From the NCBI GenBank assembly GCA_029260575.1, contig JAJDDB010000027.1:436501-500500 (forward strand): a stretch of DNA of 64,000 nucleotides, in the 5' to 3' direction. This DNA comes from Phycisphaerales bacterium. Its GTDB lineage: Bacteria; Planctomycetota; Phycisphaerae; Phycisphaerales; SM1A02. The position numbers and the translations under genes are program-made. Under the pieces are notes generated by a model that had not been told where the DNA came from, searched no databases, and worked only from the letters and a program-made list of their open reading frames with translations. This document shows, one piece after another, positions 25,500 to 34,586 of the stretch; the stretch's first letter is position 1; each line of letters starts with the position of its first letter.

Positions 25500-27238
25500 T
25501 GGATCCCTCCTTGCGGTACATCGGCATCTATCGAAACACTTGTGATCTGTTCAACAAGTTGCCACGGCACCGGTATCGCTGTCACAACAGCATCAAACCG
25601 CCGGCCCTGCATTCCATCGACTGTGCCGAGCTGCACATCACCTAGACGCACATCTTCCAGGAGTGGACTCTCCCGTAACGCATCAATAAACGACTTCAGG
25701 GCAAGCTGGCCCCCATCGCCATCACCGTCGAAGACATACCCGTTCAGTCGGCCGACCATCGCCCCCTCAACTTCGTTGAAGTTGAACGAAGTCAATCGAA
25801 CCGACGACGGCGTGACTCGCGTCAACTCGTTCATGATCGCTCGAAAACTCACGTTTGATGCGGTCTCAGTTGTAACGCGCTGCTCTAGCTCCGAGAGCGC
25901 CGCAATAGTGCCCTCCAGCCGCACGCTTGTTGCGCGAAGAGCTTCAATATCACCTGCACCAAGCGATAACATGTCTGCCTGCTCGCGTGCCCCATTGAGT
26001 TGCGCGCCATATTGCAGATAATCAACCACGATGATTGCCAGCGCCGCCGCCGCACCGGTCCACAACCATTTTTTCAGCCGCTGCGTTCGACGACGTGAGG
26101 CCAACTCGTTCGGTTGCAGATTGAATCGACCAAGGATCTGTCCGCTTCGCAATGCAGCAGTAAACTCGCTGCACGCGCACGCTGGGTTGTTGAAATCGAA
26201 TTCTGTCCAGCCCTCGTCGGGCACGATGTCAACATTCAGTTCCCGGCCGATTGTCTCAGCAAGGTTTGGTACGCGCACGCCGGGTCCGCTCAGATTGATC
26301 GCGAGTGTATCTCGCTGTGCTTCAGAAACACCAAAGCGCAGCGACTGTCGCATCTCAACAATCAATCGCTGCAGCAACGGCTGCAACAACGGGATGATCT
26401 GCGCGCCGGTCAGTCCGACCGGTTCATGTACAACGGCGTTGCGATCAGGCACGCCGAAATTCTGCACGATGGTCCGTGCATCTTCCAGATCCAGTTCGAT
26501 GGATTCTGCTTCGCCGCTTCGCGATCGCACGATCGGGCTGCGAAGTTTGGTCACCATTGCGTGAACGTCAAAGCTCAACCGGCGTTCAAATGCTAAATGC
26601 CCTGCACCGCCAACGACGAAGTACGAACTGTGTTCGCCGAGATACAGATATCCAGCCGCCTCGCCGGTCGTTCGCAATGCCTGCATCGCCAACCTACGAC
26701 AAATGAGCACGTCAATTGGAGTCGCTGATTGATAGTTCAGACCGGCATCGGTCACTGCTTCGACGATTGCGCCCGCCACATCATCGCGCTCCGCAGCGAC
26801 GAGCACATGGATCTGCCGATTGTCGCCACCCCGATCGCGACCAATCGTGTCTGCGGTCACCACTGCAGCCATCGCCGAATACGGAAGTGCATCCAGGCAG
26901 CTCAACGATGCAACTTCATTGGCGTCAGATCCACTTGCGATCGGCGCCGCAGCAAGGTTAACAGCAGCCGTTGGACTTTGATAGACCACAACCGCCGAAC
27001 TTCCCGCCAATTTGTGCGTGTCTACAAACGCCTTGAGTTCAGAGCTCAACCGACTCAGTTGCTTGACCCAGTCATTCGGATCATTGTGCGCGTCAAAAGG
27101 GAGAATCTGCGACAGCGCAACACGATTGCGGTCAACAACTGCAACCGTAGCGCGATCAGCGACAAGTTCTATGAATATCTTCTTGGTTCGCACGTGCCTC
27201 ACCACCCCGCCCGAGCGGGAGTTTTCTCTTCTCGTCAT
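25496..27238 (-). CDS. PilM-PilN fusion-like pilus assembly protein
   Basis: About 580 residues. The first 370 resemble the actin-like PilM fold (IFIELVADRATVAVVDRNRV, LYLGEHSSYFVVGGAGHLAF, LAINLSGPGVRVPNLAETIG). Residues about 390-425 are a basic patch followed by one transmembrane helix (WTGAAAALAIIVVDYLQYGA), then a coiled coil and a ferredoxin-like domain (LTRVTPSSVRLTSFNFNEVE), as in PilN. Normally PilM and PilN are separate, so this joins the cytoplasmic and membrane partners. The start is uncertain: ATG 27238, or GTG 27193 behind GGTGAGG. Confidence 0.7.
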   Translation of the reverse strand: MTRRENSRSGGVVRHVRTKKIFIELVADRATVAVVDRNRVALSQILPFDAHNDPNDWVKQLSRLSSELKAFVDTHKLAGSSAVVVYQSPTAAVNLAAAPIASGSDANEVASLSCLDALPYSAMAAVVTADTIGRDRGGDNRQIHVLVAAERDDVAGAIVEAVTDAGLNYQSATPIDVLICRRLAMQALRTTGEAAGYLYLGEHSSYFVVGGAGHLAFERRLSFDVHAMVTKLRSPIVRSRSGEAESIELDLEDARTIVQNFGVPDRNAVVHEPVGLTGAQIIPLLQPLLQRLIVEMRQSLRFGVSEAQRDTLAINLSGPGVRVPNLAETIGRELNVDIVPDEGWTEFDFNNPACACSEFTAALRSGQILGRFNLQPNELASRRRTQRLKKWLWTGAAAALAIIVVDYLQYGAQLNGAREQADMLSLGAGDIEALRATSVRLEGTIAALSELEQRVTTETASNVSFRAIMNELTRVTPSSVRLTSFNFNEVEGAMVGRLNGYVFDGDGDGGQLALKSFIDALRESPLLEDVRLGDVQLGTVDGMQGRRFDAVVTAIPVPWQLVEQITSVSIDADVPQGGIQ

Positions 27239-27310
27239 TTCGACTGTATGGGCGCGCGACTTTCGATATCCCACGCGATGTGCACAGATTCAGGATGGTC
27301 TGATAAGTCT

Positions 27311-29434
27311 TTACTGATTCGGATCCTTCTCCAGCCAGCGTATGAGGCGCAGCGGCTCGACATCCGGTTCCTGCACGGTCAACATCTGGTCGATCGTCAC
27401 CGCTCCGATAGTTGTGCTCACATTCGCAGGCACCACCGCCGTGTCAATCGAACCACTTACGAAGTGCACACGAACGATGTACGTCGTCGCAGCGTCCACA
27501 CCGCCGAAGTGCATCCACAGCGGCTCTGTACCTCCGAACCCTCTGGCCACGCCGACATCGCGACGCGCCAGCAATGTTGAACCGGAGGCGTCATATAAAT
27601 CCACACGCGTGCCGATGCCCGCAACATTCGTCCCACCCGAGCCGGCACCAAGAATCCGCACTTTCAGATACTGATCAGTATCCAGAGCATTCTGCAGCAG
27701 CACGTTGTCATCATCTTCACGAGTGACTGCAAGGTCCAGATCGCCATCGTTATCGTAATCGACGAACACCGCATCATGGCTGTTGCCGGTTGCTGCGACA
27801 TTGTCAACAACCTGCGTGAACGTACCATCGCCAGCATTGGCATACAGCAGGTTGTCACCGCTGGTCGTTGTGATGTAGAGGTCCAGATCACCATCGTTAT
27901 CGTAATCGCCCCAGCACGCGCTGCGCTGGCTGGATGTGTCAGCGATGCCGGCAAGCGCTGTCACATTCAGAAACAAGCCCGAATCATTGCGCCATAGATA
28001 ACCCACGCCGCCGGCGTCGTACCGTGGCACGAACAAATCCAGATCACCATCGTTGTCGAAATCCCCGAATGCCGAACCAACCTTGTCGTTATTGCCCGTC
28101 ACCACTGCTATGCCGCTGATGTTCTCGGTGTAGCTGCCATCGCCATCAGACAGGAACAGCTTGCCGACACTCCAGTGATAGAAGAAGTCCAGATACCCAT
28201 CGTTGTTGACATCACCGCTGGAGCAGTAGTCGCCGTTGCCGACATCGCCAAGATCGTTCAGACCATCTCCCGCAGCATCGGACCCGGTCAGCGTCAACGG
28301 GCTGTCTCCGTTGTTGGTGCCGATCCAGTTGCCGTTCTCAGAGAACAGAACAATGTCGCACCATCCATCATTGTCCACATCGCCCGCAGCAACGCCTTCG
28401 TTGTTGGATGGATCTGTGAACCCGGCACTGCCCTGATCGGTAAACGAAGCCGACCCGTTATTGTCAAAGAACGTCTCAGCATCGTAGCTGTTATCGCACG
28501 CCGCCCAGAAATCAATATCCCCATCGTTGTCCAGATCGACAAGCGCGCCCTGCCGGCGCACGCTGCCGTTGAACGCGCTGACAAAGAAGCTCGCGCCTTC
28601 ACTAGAGCTTAGCAATAACCGCGCTGTGTTACCCGTCGTGATGCAATCCAGATCACCATCATCATCAAGATCAGCCCAGTGCAGACCCGATCCGTACGTC
28701 ACATCACTCGTACTCTGAACATCAAAGCCCGTCGATGCCGACACGTCCGTAAACAGCGTTCCTTCCGAGATCGCGATGTCGTCGAATTCACGTTGAACGA
28801 AGTTGCTTTGATTCAATCCGTCCGTGTAGATACGAAGTGTGTTCAACGGAACGTTATTGTCAAACGGAATGCCGCTGGCGACTGTGCTGGAGTCCACAAT
28901 TATGTCGTATGTATACGTCATGAGGCTGGCAACGATTCGAAGATCTGTCGTGCCTGAGACAACCGCTGCTTCGGTTGTCGCACCATTGTCAACCGATCCG
29001 AGCCCCTCGTGATTTATCATCCCATGATTCGGGCCGGCCCATTTCAGGTTCACACCGATGCCCGCATCATTGTCCACTGCAGGAGCAAGCATGGAATTAC
29101 TATCACCAAGCTGAATCCATAATTCATAATAATTCTCGCTGCCGTTTCGATTCCAATTCATGTTGAAATCAAATATCAGCGTTCCGGATGACACTGCTGC
29201 GAAGGTGTGTTCGACGATTGGGCTGTTGCTGTTGTCAGCCGTGTCCAGCCGCAGTACGTTTCCCTGAATCTGCGCATTAGCAGTGCCCAGACTTGTCTCG
29301 GTCCAACCGTTGCCGATTGTGTCGTTGTTGGATCGATTGAAATCGTCGCTGAACAGTACTGTCTGAGCGTTGACGGAATGCGTTGCAAACAGGCATGTCG
29401 CCAGAAACACACTGAAGAAAGTTTGAATTGACAT
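27311..29434 (-). CDS. Secreted FG-GAP/VCBS beta-propeller protein, possible PilY1 analogue
   Basis: About 708 residues with signal peptide (FFSVFLATCLFATHSVNAQ), an N-terminal jelly-roll (residues about 25-210), then at least seven FG-GAP calcium loops: DLDDDGDLD, DLDNDGDID, DVDNDGWCD, DVNNDGYLD, DFDNDGDLD and two DYDNDGDLD. The C-terminus resembles an ASPIC/UnbV domain (GTNVAGIGTRVDLYDASGST). GGAG lies 8 nt before the ATG at 29434; the ATG at 29440 is an alternative. It sits directly after two PilX-like genes, the place where PilY1 occurs in other pilus operons, so a tip or adhesin role is inferred. Confidence 0.75.
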   Translation of the reverse strand: MSIQTFFSVFLATCLFATHSVNAQTVLFSDDFNRSNNDTIGNGWTETSLGTANAQIQGNVLRLDTADNSNSPIVEHTFAAVSSGTLIFDFNMNWNRNGSENYYELWIQLGDSNSMLAPAVDNDAGIGVNLKWAGPNHGMINHEGLGSVDNGATTEAAVVSGTTDLRIVASLMTYTYDIIVDSSTVASGIPFDNNVPLNTLRIYTDGLNQSNFVQREFDDIAISEGTLFTDVSASTGFDVQSTSDVTYGSGLHWADLDDDGDLDCITTGNTARLLLSSSEGASFFVSAFNGSVRRQGALVDLDNDGDIDFWAACDNSYDAETFFDNNGSASFTDQGSAGFTDPSNNEGVAAGDVDNDGWCDIVLFSENGNWIGTNNGDSPLTLTGSDAAGDGLNDLGDVGNGDYCSSGDVNNDGYLDFFYHWSVGKLFLSDGDGSYTENISGIAVVTGNNDKVGSAFGDFDNDGDLDLFVPRYDAGGVGYLWRNDSGLFLNVTALAGIADTSSQRSACWGDYDNDGDLDLYITTTSGDNLLYANAGDGTFTQVVDNVAATGNSHDAVFVDYDNDGDLDLAVTREDDDNVLLQNALDTDQYLKVRILGAGSGGTNVAGIGTRVDLYDASGSTLLARRDVGVARGFGGTEPLWMHFGGVDAATTYIVRVHFVSGSIDTAVVPANVSTTIGAVTIDQMLTVQEPDVEPLRLIRWLEKDPNQ

Positions 29435-29445
29435 GGCCATCTCCG

Positions 29446-30306
29446 CTAATGTGTAAATGCACTCGAAGGAATGATTTCCTTGGCCGGTGACCCGCCGGGT
29501 CCCTGCCAACTCGCAATCAGACCGACGCCGCCGCCGTTCTCAAACAGTTGCACGACGAAGTCGTGTGTTCCCGCTGCCAGTAAGATCGTGCCGCTGCGCT
29601 CGGTCATGCCGTGCAGACCATCATTGTCCACGACTTGCGTACCGTTGATCGACAGATTCGAGCCATCATCACTGTTCGTATAAAACGTCCACGTTCCAGC
29701 AGCCGCAACTGTGATTTTTTCCGGTGTACGGGCACCAAAATAGTTCGTAGGCCCACCGGCCCACCACACGCCATTGGTGCTGGGGAAGTTCAATTGTGTG
29801 ACGGTTTCTGTGGCATCAGGTGCTGCTGCCCAATTGACATCCGACAGTTGCGACAGGCTTCCGCCTGCGATGTAGTACTTCGCGGACAAACCTGGGCTGT
29901 TGGACGAATTTCCGGTGAGGGTAGCTTCAATCCGACGGGTTGCAGTGCCCCGACTGCCGAGACTTACGAGAATCGTGTCATCACCGGACGCCTGCGTGGT
30001 AACAAGAACCGCTGCGTTGCCGAAGACGGGATTGTTTGCATCGTTACCGTCATCACTGATGGAGCCGATCGCCCCATCGCCATCTTCATCAGCATTGTTG
30101 ATGATCTCTCGGATGGCCATATTCATGCCGGCTTCAGCTGCGTAGATCGATTGCACAGTTTCAACGCGCCGCACTGTCAGATCCTGATCACGCGCGCCGC
30201 TTACCGCTGAGCCAATGACGATCATTGCAACAAGCAACATCAGTACAACCATCACAATGGCTGTTGCGCCGCGGCGCTGCGTATTGGTACGACCGTGTTG
30301 AAGCAT
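29446..30306 (-). CDS. PilX-like minor pilin with C-terminal PA14 domain
   Basis: 286 residues. The N-terminus is a PilX-type leader and helix (RRGATAIVMVVLMLLVAMIV), then QSIYAAEAGMNMAIREI and an EF-hand-like loop DEDGDGAIGS. After residue about 130 comes a PA14 domain (SAKYYIAGGSLSQLSDVNWA, GTWTFYTNSDDGSNLSINGT, GTHDFVVQLFENGGGVGLIA), which binds carbohydrate in other proteins. The first 120 residues are nearly identical to those of the next gene upstream. It likely sits in the pilus tip complex. Confidence 0.75.
   Translation of the reverse strand: MLQHGRTNTQRRGATAIVMVVLMLLVAMIVIGSAVSGARDQDLTVRRVETVQSIYAAEAGMNMAIREIINNADEDGDGAIGSISDDGNDANNPVFGNAAVLVTTQASGDDTILVSLGSRGTATRRIEATLTGNSSNSPGLSAKYYIAGGSLSQLSDVNWAAAPDATETVTQLNFPSTNGVWWAGGPTNYFGARTPEKITVAAAGTWTFYTNSDDGSNLSINGTQVVDNDGLHGMTERSGTILLAAGTHDFVVQLFENGGGVGLIASWQGPGGSPAKEIIPSSAFTH
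29921..30278. repeat. Shared 358-bp module, copy 1
   Basis: This stretch and 30890-31247 align without gaps and differ at about 17 positions by eye, near 95 % identity. They encode the leader helix and stalk of the two PilX-like proteins, from RRGATAIV to IEATLTG. Identity ends abruptly on both sides. Confidence 0.85.
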
Positions 30307-30342
30307 CTCGATCCGAACGTCCTTCCGAGCACACCGTTACAA

Positions 30343-31275
30343 TCAATTTGTCGCACTCTCAGTCGGGCCCTGTCCGCTCGGCGTATATCCCGAATCAGTC
30401 GTCAGTATGATCTTGTCGAACTTCGTCCCGTCTTCACGCATCCACACACTGAACGTTGATTCACCTGTCGAGCCAACGGACACTGTCACAATGCCGAAGC
30501 TCGTCGCGTTGTCCCAGATCCACGCGTTGCAGCAGCCGTCAATTCCCGTTCCACCGTACGACGCCGGCGTGCCGATACCGGCATGCACCGAATTGTCCGC
30601 GCCGCTGGGCGAATACAGCCGAATCCACACGTAATACGTGCCGGTTGTCGAAAAGTTGACGCGGTAATCCAGACGCGGACCGTCTGTCGTATCACCTGGG
30701 TTCTGTCCGCTGTTCGGCGTCGAGTCCATGTATTGACCGCCGGATGAATCTGCAAGCGCCGATGCCGTCAGCCAGGAATGTCCGCTCATAGCTCCGGCAC
30801 CTGCCAGCGAACCGGTGTTGTTCTCAGCTTCCATGACAACTATGCCGCCGCTCTCGACAAATGCACCGTTGCCCGCGGAACCGGTCAAAGTAGCTTCGAT
30901 CCGACGGGTTGCAGTGCCCCGACTCCCGAGACTTACGAGAATCGTGTCATCACCGGACGCCTGCGTGGTAACAAGAACCGCCGCGTTGCCGAAGACGGGA
31001 TTGTTCGCATCGTTACCATCATCACTGATCGATCCGACGCCGCCATCGCCATCCTCATCAGCATTGTTGATGATCTCTCGAATGGCCATATTCATGCCGG
31101 CCTCGGCTGCGTAGATCGATTGCACAGTTTCAACGCGCCGCACTGTCAGGTCCTGATCACGCGCGCCGCTGACCGCTGAGCCAATGACGATCATTGCAAC
31201 AAGCAACATCAGTACAACCATCACAATGGCTGTTGCGCCGCGGCGCTTCGAGTTATTCCGATAGTGCATCATCAT
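30343..31275 (-). CDS. PilX-like minor pilin with C-terminal CBM6-like domain
   Basis: 310 residues. The leader and stalk (RRGATAIVMVVLMLLVAMIV, QSIYAAEAGMNMAIREI, DEDGDGGVGS) match the downstream paralogue except for two or three residues. The C-terminus is different: IVVMEAENNTGSLAGAGAMS, SGGQYMDSTPNSGQN, LDYRVNFSTTGTYYVWIRLY and FDKIILTTDSGYTPSG resemble a CBM6/CBM35-like sugar-binding module. Its start overlaps the PilW-like stop. The pair therefore presents two different binding modules on one scaffold. Confidence 0.75.
   Translation of the reverse strand: MMMHYRNNSKRRGATAIVMVVLMLLVAMIVIGSAVSGARDQDLTVRRVETVQSIYAAEAGMNMAIREIINNADEDGDGGVGSISDDGNDANNPVFGNAAVLVTTQASGDDTILVSLGSRGTATRRIEATLTGSAGNGAFVESGGIVVMEAENNTGSLAGAGAMSGHSWLTASALADSSGGQYMDSTPNSGQNPGDTTDGPRLDYRVNFSTTGTYYVWIRLYSPSGADNSVHAGIGTPASYGGTGIDGCCNAWIWDNATSFGIVTVSVGSTGESTFSVWMREDGTKFDKIILTTDSGYTPSGQGPTESATN
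30890..31247. repeat. Shared 358-bp module, copy 2
   Basis: Partner of 29921-30278, offset by 969 bp. The differences cluster at about 31029-31044, which encode the AI/GV change in the calcium-loop region; elsewhere they are scattered and mostly silent. Confidence 0.85.
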
Positions 31276-31829
31276 GACGGATCAGTACCGCCGCCGATCA
31301 TTGTTGATCGCACAAATAAGCGTGTGCGCAGTGTGTCCTGTACGCCATAGCGCGACTGCGTAATGGTGATCTCAATGCGGCGAATCGGATCGCATTGATC
31401 GCCGCTCAGCGTCGCTGCAAGCGCGGTGTTGTCCTCATTAAACGTAGCAATTGAGAACGCAGACACATCGGTGAGCAGCGTGTATGGGCTGCCTCCAGCC
31501 TCGACAAGCTGCAGCACCGTTCCGTTGAGCGTGATGCTCGAGTCGGTGTCCCATGTCAACGCCGTCGACGAGACACTATTGATGTCCGGCGCGATGCCGC
31601 TGGCAGTGTTGTCGAGGTCGATCTGCCGAAACTCCCGCACGAGCCGATCCATCGTCATCGACAATTCGTTGTGCAGCTGTGCTGAACCGGCAGCGTCGAT
31701 GTAGCTGTTTCCCGCTGTCAACAGAATATTCGATGACACCGTTGCGACTGCTGCGAGAATCACGATCGTGCCGATCAGTTCAATCAGCGTGAACCCACGT
31801 CGGATTGGCCTGCAGCGGGCGCGCATCAT
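31272..31829 (-). CDS. PilW/GspJ-like minor pseudopilin
   Basis: 185 residues with a class III leader and prepilin peptidase site: [20 protein letters not shown], cleavage expected after G. The rest (MTMDRLVREFRQIDLDN, CDPIRRIEITITQSRYGVQD) is typical of GspJ/PilW minor pilins. It overlaps both neighbours by 4 nt, so translation of the whole minor pilin group is coupled. Confidence 0.8.
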   Translation of the reverse strand: MMRARCRPIRRGFTLIELIGTIVILAAVATVSSNILLTAGNSYIDAAGSAQLHNELSMTMDRLVREFRQIDLDNTASGIAPDINSVSSTALTWDTDSSITLNGTVLQLVEAGGSPYTLLTDVSAFSIATFNEDNTALAATLSGDQCDPIRRIEITITQSRYGVQDTLRTRLFVRSTMIGGGTDPS

Positions 31830-32272
31830 GGTGTGTACTCCGTAAGCACAGTCGAAACCGACATCGAACGCGTGGTGCCGCGGCCATCGGTCCAGCTGAC
31901 AGTCACCGCAACAGTCATGTATCCGTCACCTGCTGTGGCAAGATCCGCGAGCGTTTCAGTGAAGCTGACACTGCGGCTGAAATTCGCAAAACCGGCTACG
32001 CTTGGCTCTGCTGCGTAGTTGCCGGCAGTGAGATAGTCATACCCACGGTTGGAACTGTGACGATCTGCGATGATGTCTTCGAGTTTCTCAGTCGCCAACC
32101 AGCGGGCTCGTGAGCTGAGCACCGGATCAATGCGCTGCACATGTGCATCACGCAACGCAAACAGCAACGGTGGAATGGCAATGGTCAATATGACGATCGC
32201 TGCGATTGCTTCAATAAGCGTGAAGCCGCAGCGCGAGAAATGCACGGAATTGCGTCGTCGTGTACTACGCAT
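31826..32272 (-). CDS. PilV/GspI-like minor pseudopilin
   Basis: 148 residues with the leader CGFTLIEAIAAIVILTIAIP followed by PLLFALRDAHVQRIDPVLSS, close to PilV/GspI. It ends by a 4-nt overlap with the PilW-like gene. Confidence 0.8.
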   Translation of the reverse strand: MRSTRRRNSVHFSRCGFTLIEAIAAIVILTIAIPPLLFALRDAHVQRIDPVLSSRARWLATEKLEDIIADRHSSNRGYDYLTAGNYAAEPSVAGFANFSRSVSFTETLADLATAGDGYMTVAVTVSWTDGRGTTRSMSVSTVLTEYTP

Positions 32273-32287
32273 AGAGAAAATGTCGAC

Positions 32288-32839
32288 TCAGGGAATCGTG
32301 AGTGTGATGTGCCCGGTTACCGCAGAGACTGTCAGAGTCATCCCCCCGCTGACGGTTGCTGTGCCATCGACGATCATTGACGCCTCCGTCGAATCCACCG
32401 GGCGACCGAGCCAGTCAAAGCCGACTTCCGGCGCACCGTTGAAGTCCGCAGTCAGCAGATCAACAGACACGAAACGATCGACGCCGACCGTTTCGATGAA
32501 GGGCAACCCGTCAGACGGATCCGTCAGAATGCTCGCATTGGCCCGCCCGGGAGTGTTCGGATCTTCAGCAAGCACGGACCATGTTTCCGCGTCTGTGTCA
32601 AAGACAACCCAGGATGGAGTGCCAGTGGCAATTGCTCGTTGTCGGGCAAACGTCACATCACTGAGAAGTTGACGTGCTGCTGCTGTTGCACGACTGTCGT
32701 TCAGATTGCTGAACGATGGGATCGCAACGGCAGACAGAATGCCAACGATGATGATGACCGCGACCAATTCAATGAGCGTGAACCCGCTGTCCATCCGTGG
32801 ACAACGGGTTCTCGTTCGAATGCGGTACGTATGATTCAT
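32288..32839 (-). CDS. GspH/FimT-like pseudopilin
   Basis: 183 residues. Leader SGFTLIELVAVIIIVGILSA is followed by VAIPSFSNLNDSRATAAARQ and LLSDVTFARQRAIATGTP, the GspH/FimT pattern. The ATG at 32839 lies 13 nt after the major pilin stop; the longer frame to 33055 runs through that gene and is rejected. Confidence 0.8.
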   Translation of the reverse strand: MNHTYRIRTRTRCPRMDSGFTLIELVAVIIIVGILSAVAIPSFSNLNDSRATAAARQLLSDVTFARQRAIATGTPSWVVFDTDAETWSVLAEDPNTPGRANASILTDPSDGLPFIETVGVDRFVSVDLLTADFNGAPEVGFDWLGRPVDSTEASMIVDGTATVSGGMTLTVSAVTGHITLTIP

Positions 32840-32852
32840 CGTCGAGTTGTGC

Positions 32853-33278
32853 TTACCAGTCGTTCTCACCGGTTGTGTCCGAATTGGCCCAGAACTTGCC
32901 ATTGGTTTCGTCGTACGCCCAGCCGGTTGTGCTGTCGGCCGGTGCGGCGCCGGCAACCCAGTTGCCGTCTTCGTCCTTGACCGTGGCCAGATCGTTGTAC
33001 GGATTCTCCGGCAGCGGCTCCTGCATGACCGTGCCCAGCGTATTGAGCTGTGCATAGGTCGGGTACGCTGCGGTACTGGTCAACGCTGAATTTGCATAGA
33101 AGTTGGCAACGCCAGCGCGAACACCACCCAGCACGCCCTTCGTGGCTGATTCTTTCGCACGTGCGGCGTAGTCGAAATACTTCGGCAGCGCGACACCAGC
33201 AAGAATCGCCAGGACGACGATAACTGCGATCAGTTCGATCAGCGTAAAACCACGACGATGAGTTGCAGAACGCTTCAT
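32853..33278 (-). CDS. Major type IV pilin / GspG-like pseudopilin
   Basis: 141 residues. Leader [20 protein letters not shown] with Glu5 after the cleavage site, then [20 protein letters not shown]. The C-terminal part has [20 protein letters not shown] and [16 protein letters not shown], close to pilin-like proteins of Planctomycetes. AAGGGTAAG precedes the ATG at 33278. No disulphide loop is present. Position just after PilC suggests the main subunit. Confidence 0.85.
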   Translation of the reverse strand: MKRSATHRRGFTLIELIAVIVVLAILAGVALPKYFDYAARAKESATKGVLGGVRAGVANFYANSALTSTAAYPTYAQLNTLGTVMQEPLPENPYNDLATVKDEDGNWVAGAAPADSTTGWAYDETNGKFWANSDTTGENDW

Positions 33279-33380
33279 GTATCTTACCCTTTGATTCAAC
33301 TCTTCATGAATGGGAGACAGCCCCATAGCTCCAGCCACGACATCGTCCGATCCCCAAGCGGTCTTAACCAAATTGCTCGA

Positions 33381-34586
33381 CTAACCGAGCAATGCCGCCA
33401 TGTTCCACATTGGCAGGAATATGGCGAGAGCGATAACCAGAACCACGCCCGCCAGACCCGCAATCATGATGGGCTCGATCAACGTCGACACATTCTTCGT
33501 AAGGTGATCCGTCTCGCGGTCGTAATGCCGCGCAACAATTTCGCACATACGCGGCAGCTCGCCGGCTTCCTCACCCGCCGCAATCATCCGCTTGGCAAAC
33601 CCCGGCAGGTAATCACAGTTATTCATGCACTCCGTCAGACGCCCGCCGTGATTCACCTGTTCCTTCATCATCTGCGTGTCCGACTCCAGCAACGGCCGCC
33701 CGGAAGCACGTCCGGCCATATCCAACGCATCGATGAGATTCAGTCCACTGCGAAACGCAATTCCGAGAACATGCGCAAATCGACTGATCGCCAGGCCCTT
33801 GAGCATATCGCGCAGCAACGGCACTCTGTGTAGTTGCGTATCAAGCCAGCGCTGTGACTTCGGATTGCGGTTCAATCTTCGCACACCCCACACCGCAAAA
33901 ACGCTGCCTCCGATCACCAGGTACCAGTAGTTCATCATTACATTACTGATACCGATAACAATCTGCGTTGGCAGCGGCAGTTCCATACCGCGTGCTGCAA
34001 ACATCTTTGCAAACCGCGGTACAACGAACACCATCAAGAACGACACTGCGACGCCGAGTGCGACAATTACGCACAACGGATACATCAACGCGCCTTTGAC
34101 GCGCTTGCGCATTTCAAAGTTACGTTCCAGCATCTCAGCCAGATGCCCCAGCACTTCCACCATATTGCCACTGATTTCCGCAGCTCGAACTGTCTCGATA
34201 TAGACATCACCAAAGAGTGCTCGATGCGGCGTCAACGCATCGGTCACAGTGCTGCCGGTCGCAATCTGATCCGCAACATCGCGAATGACCTGCTGCAGGA
34301 ACTCATTTGTCTCCTGATCTGCAATCGCTTCAAGACCCTGCACAATCGGCACGCGCGCTTCCAGCAGAACCGAAAGCTGGTACGTCAGATGTGCGAGATC
34401 CTTAACCGGAACTCTCTTGCCGCCCTTGCCGAACAGCGAACCGCGCGCCGGCGCAATATGCAGCGGCTTCAGCCCCGCCGAAACAAGCTCGCGATATGCA
34501 CCCTGCCGATCCGACGCCTGCACGGAACCCTTGGACACCGCACCTTGTCGATCAATCGCTTTGTATTGGAACGCAACCTGCGTCAT
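33381..34586 (-). CDS. pilC: Type IV pilus / T2SS inner-membrane platform protein
   Basis: 401 residues with two T2SF domains and three transmembrane helices. Seen: FQYKAIDRQGAVSKGSVQAS at the start, LAHLTYQLSVLLEARVPIVQ, AEISGNMVEVLGHLAEMLER, GEEAGELPRMCEIVARHYDR and LIEPIMIAGLAGVVLVIALA. It anchors the assembly ATPase. The ATG overlaps the pilB stop by 4 nt. Confidence 0.92.
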   Translation of the reverse strand: MTQVAFQYKAIDRQGAVSKGSVQASDRQGAYRELVSAGLKPLHIAPARGSLFGKGGKRVPVKDLAHLTYQLSVLLEARVPIVQGLEAIADQETNEFLQQVIRDVADQIATGSTVTDALTPHRALFGDVYIETVRAAEISGNMVEVLGHLAEMLERNFEMRKRVKGALMYPLCVIVALGVAVSFLMVFVVPRFAKMFAARGMELPLPTQIVIGISNVMMNYWYLVIGGSVFAVWGVRRLNRNPKSQRWLDTQLHRVPLLRDMLKGLAISRFAHVLGIAFRSGLNLIDALDMAGRASGRPLLESDTQMMKEQVNHGGRLTECMNNCDYLPGFAKRMIAAGEEAGELPRMCEIVARHYDRETDHLTKNVSTLIEPIMIAGLAGVVLVIALAIFLPMWNMAALLG

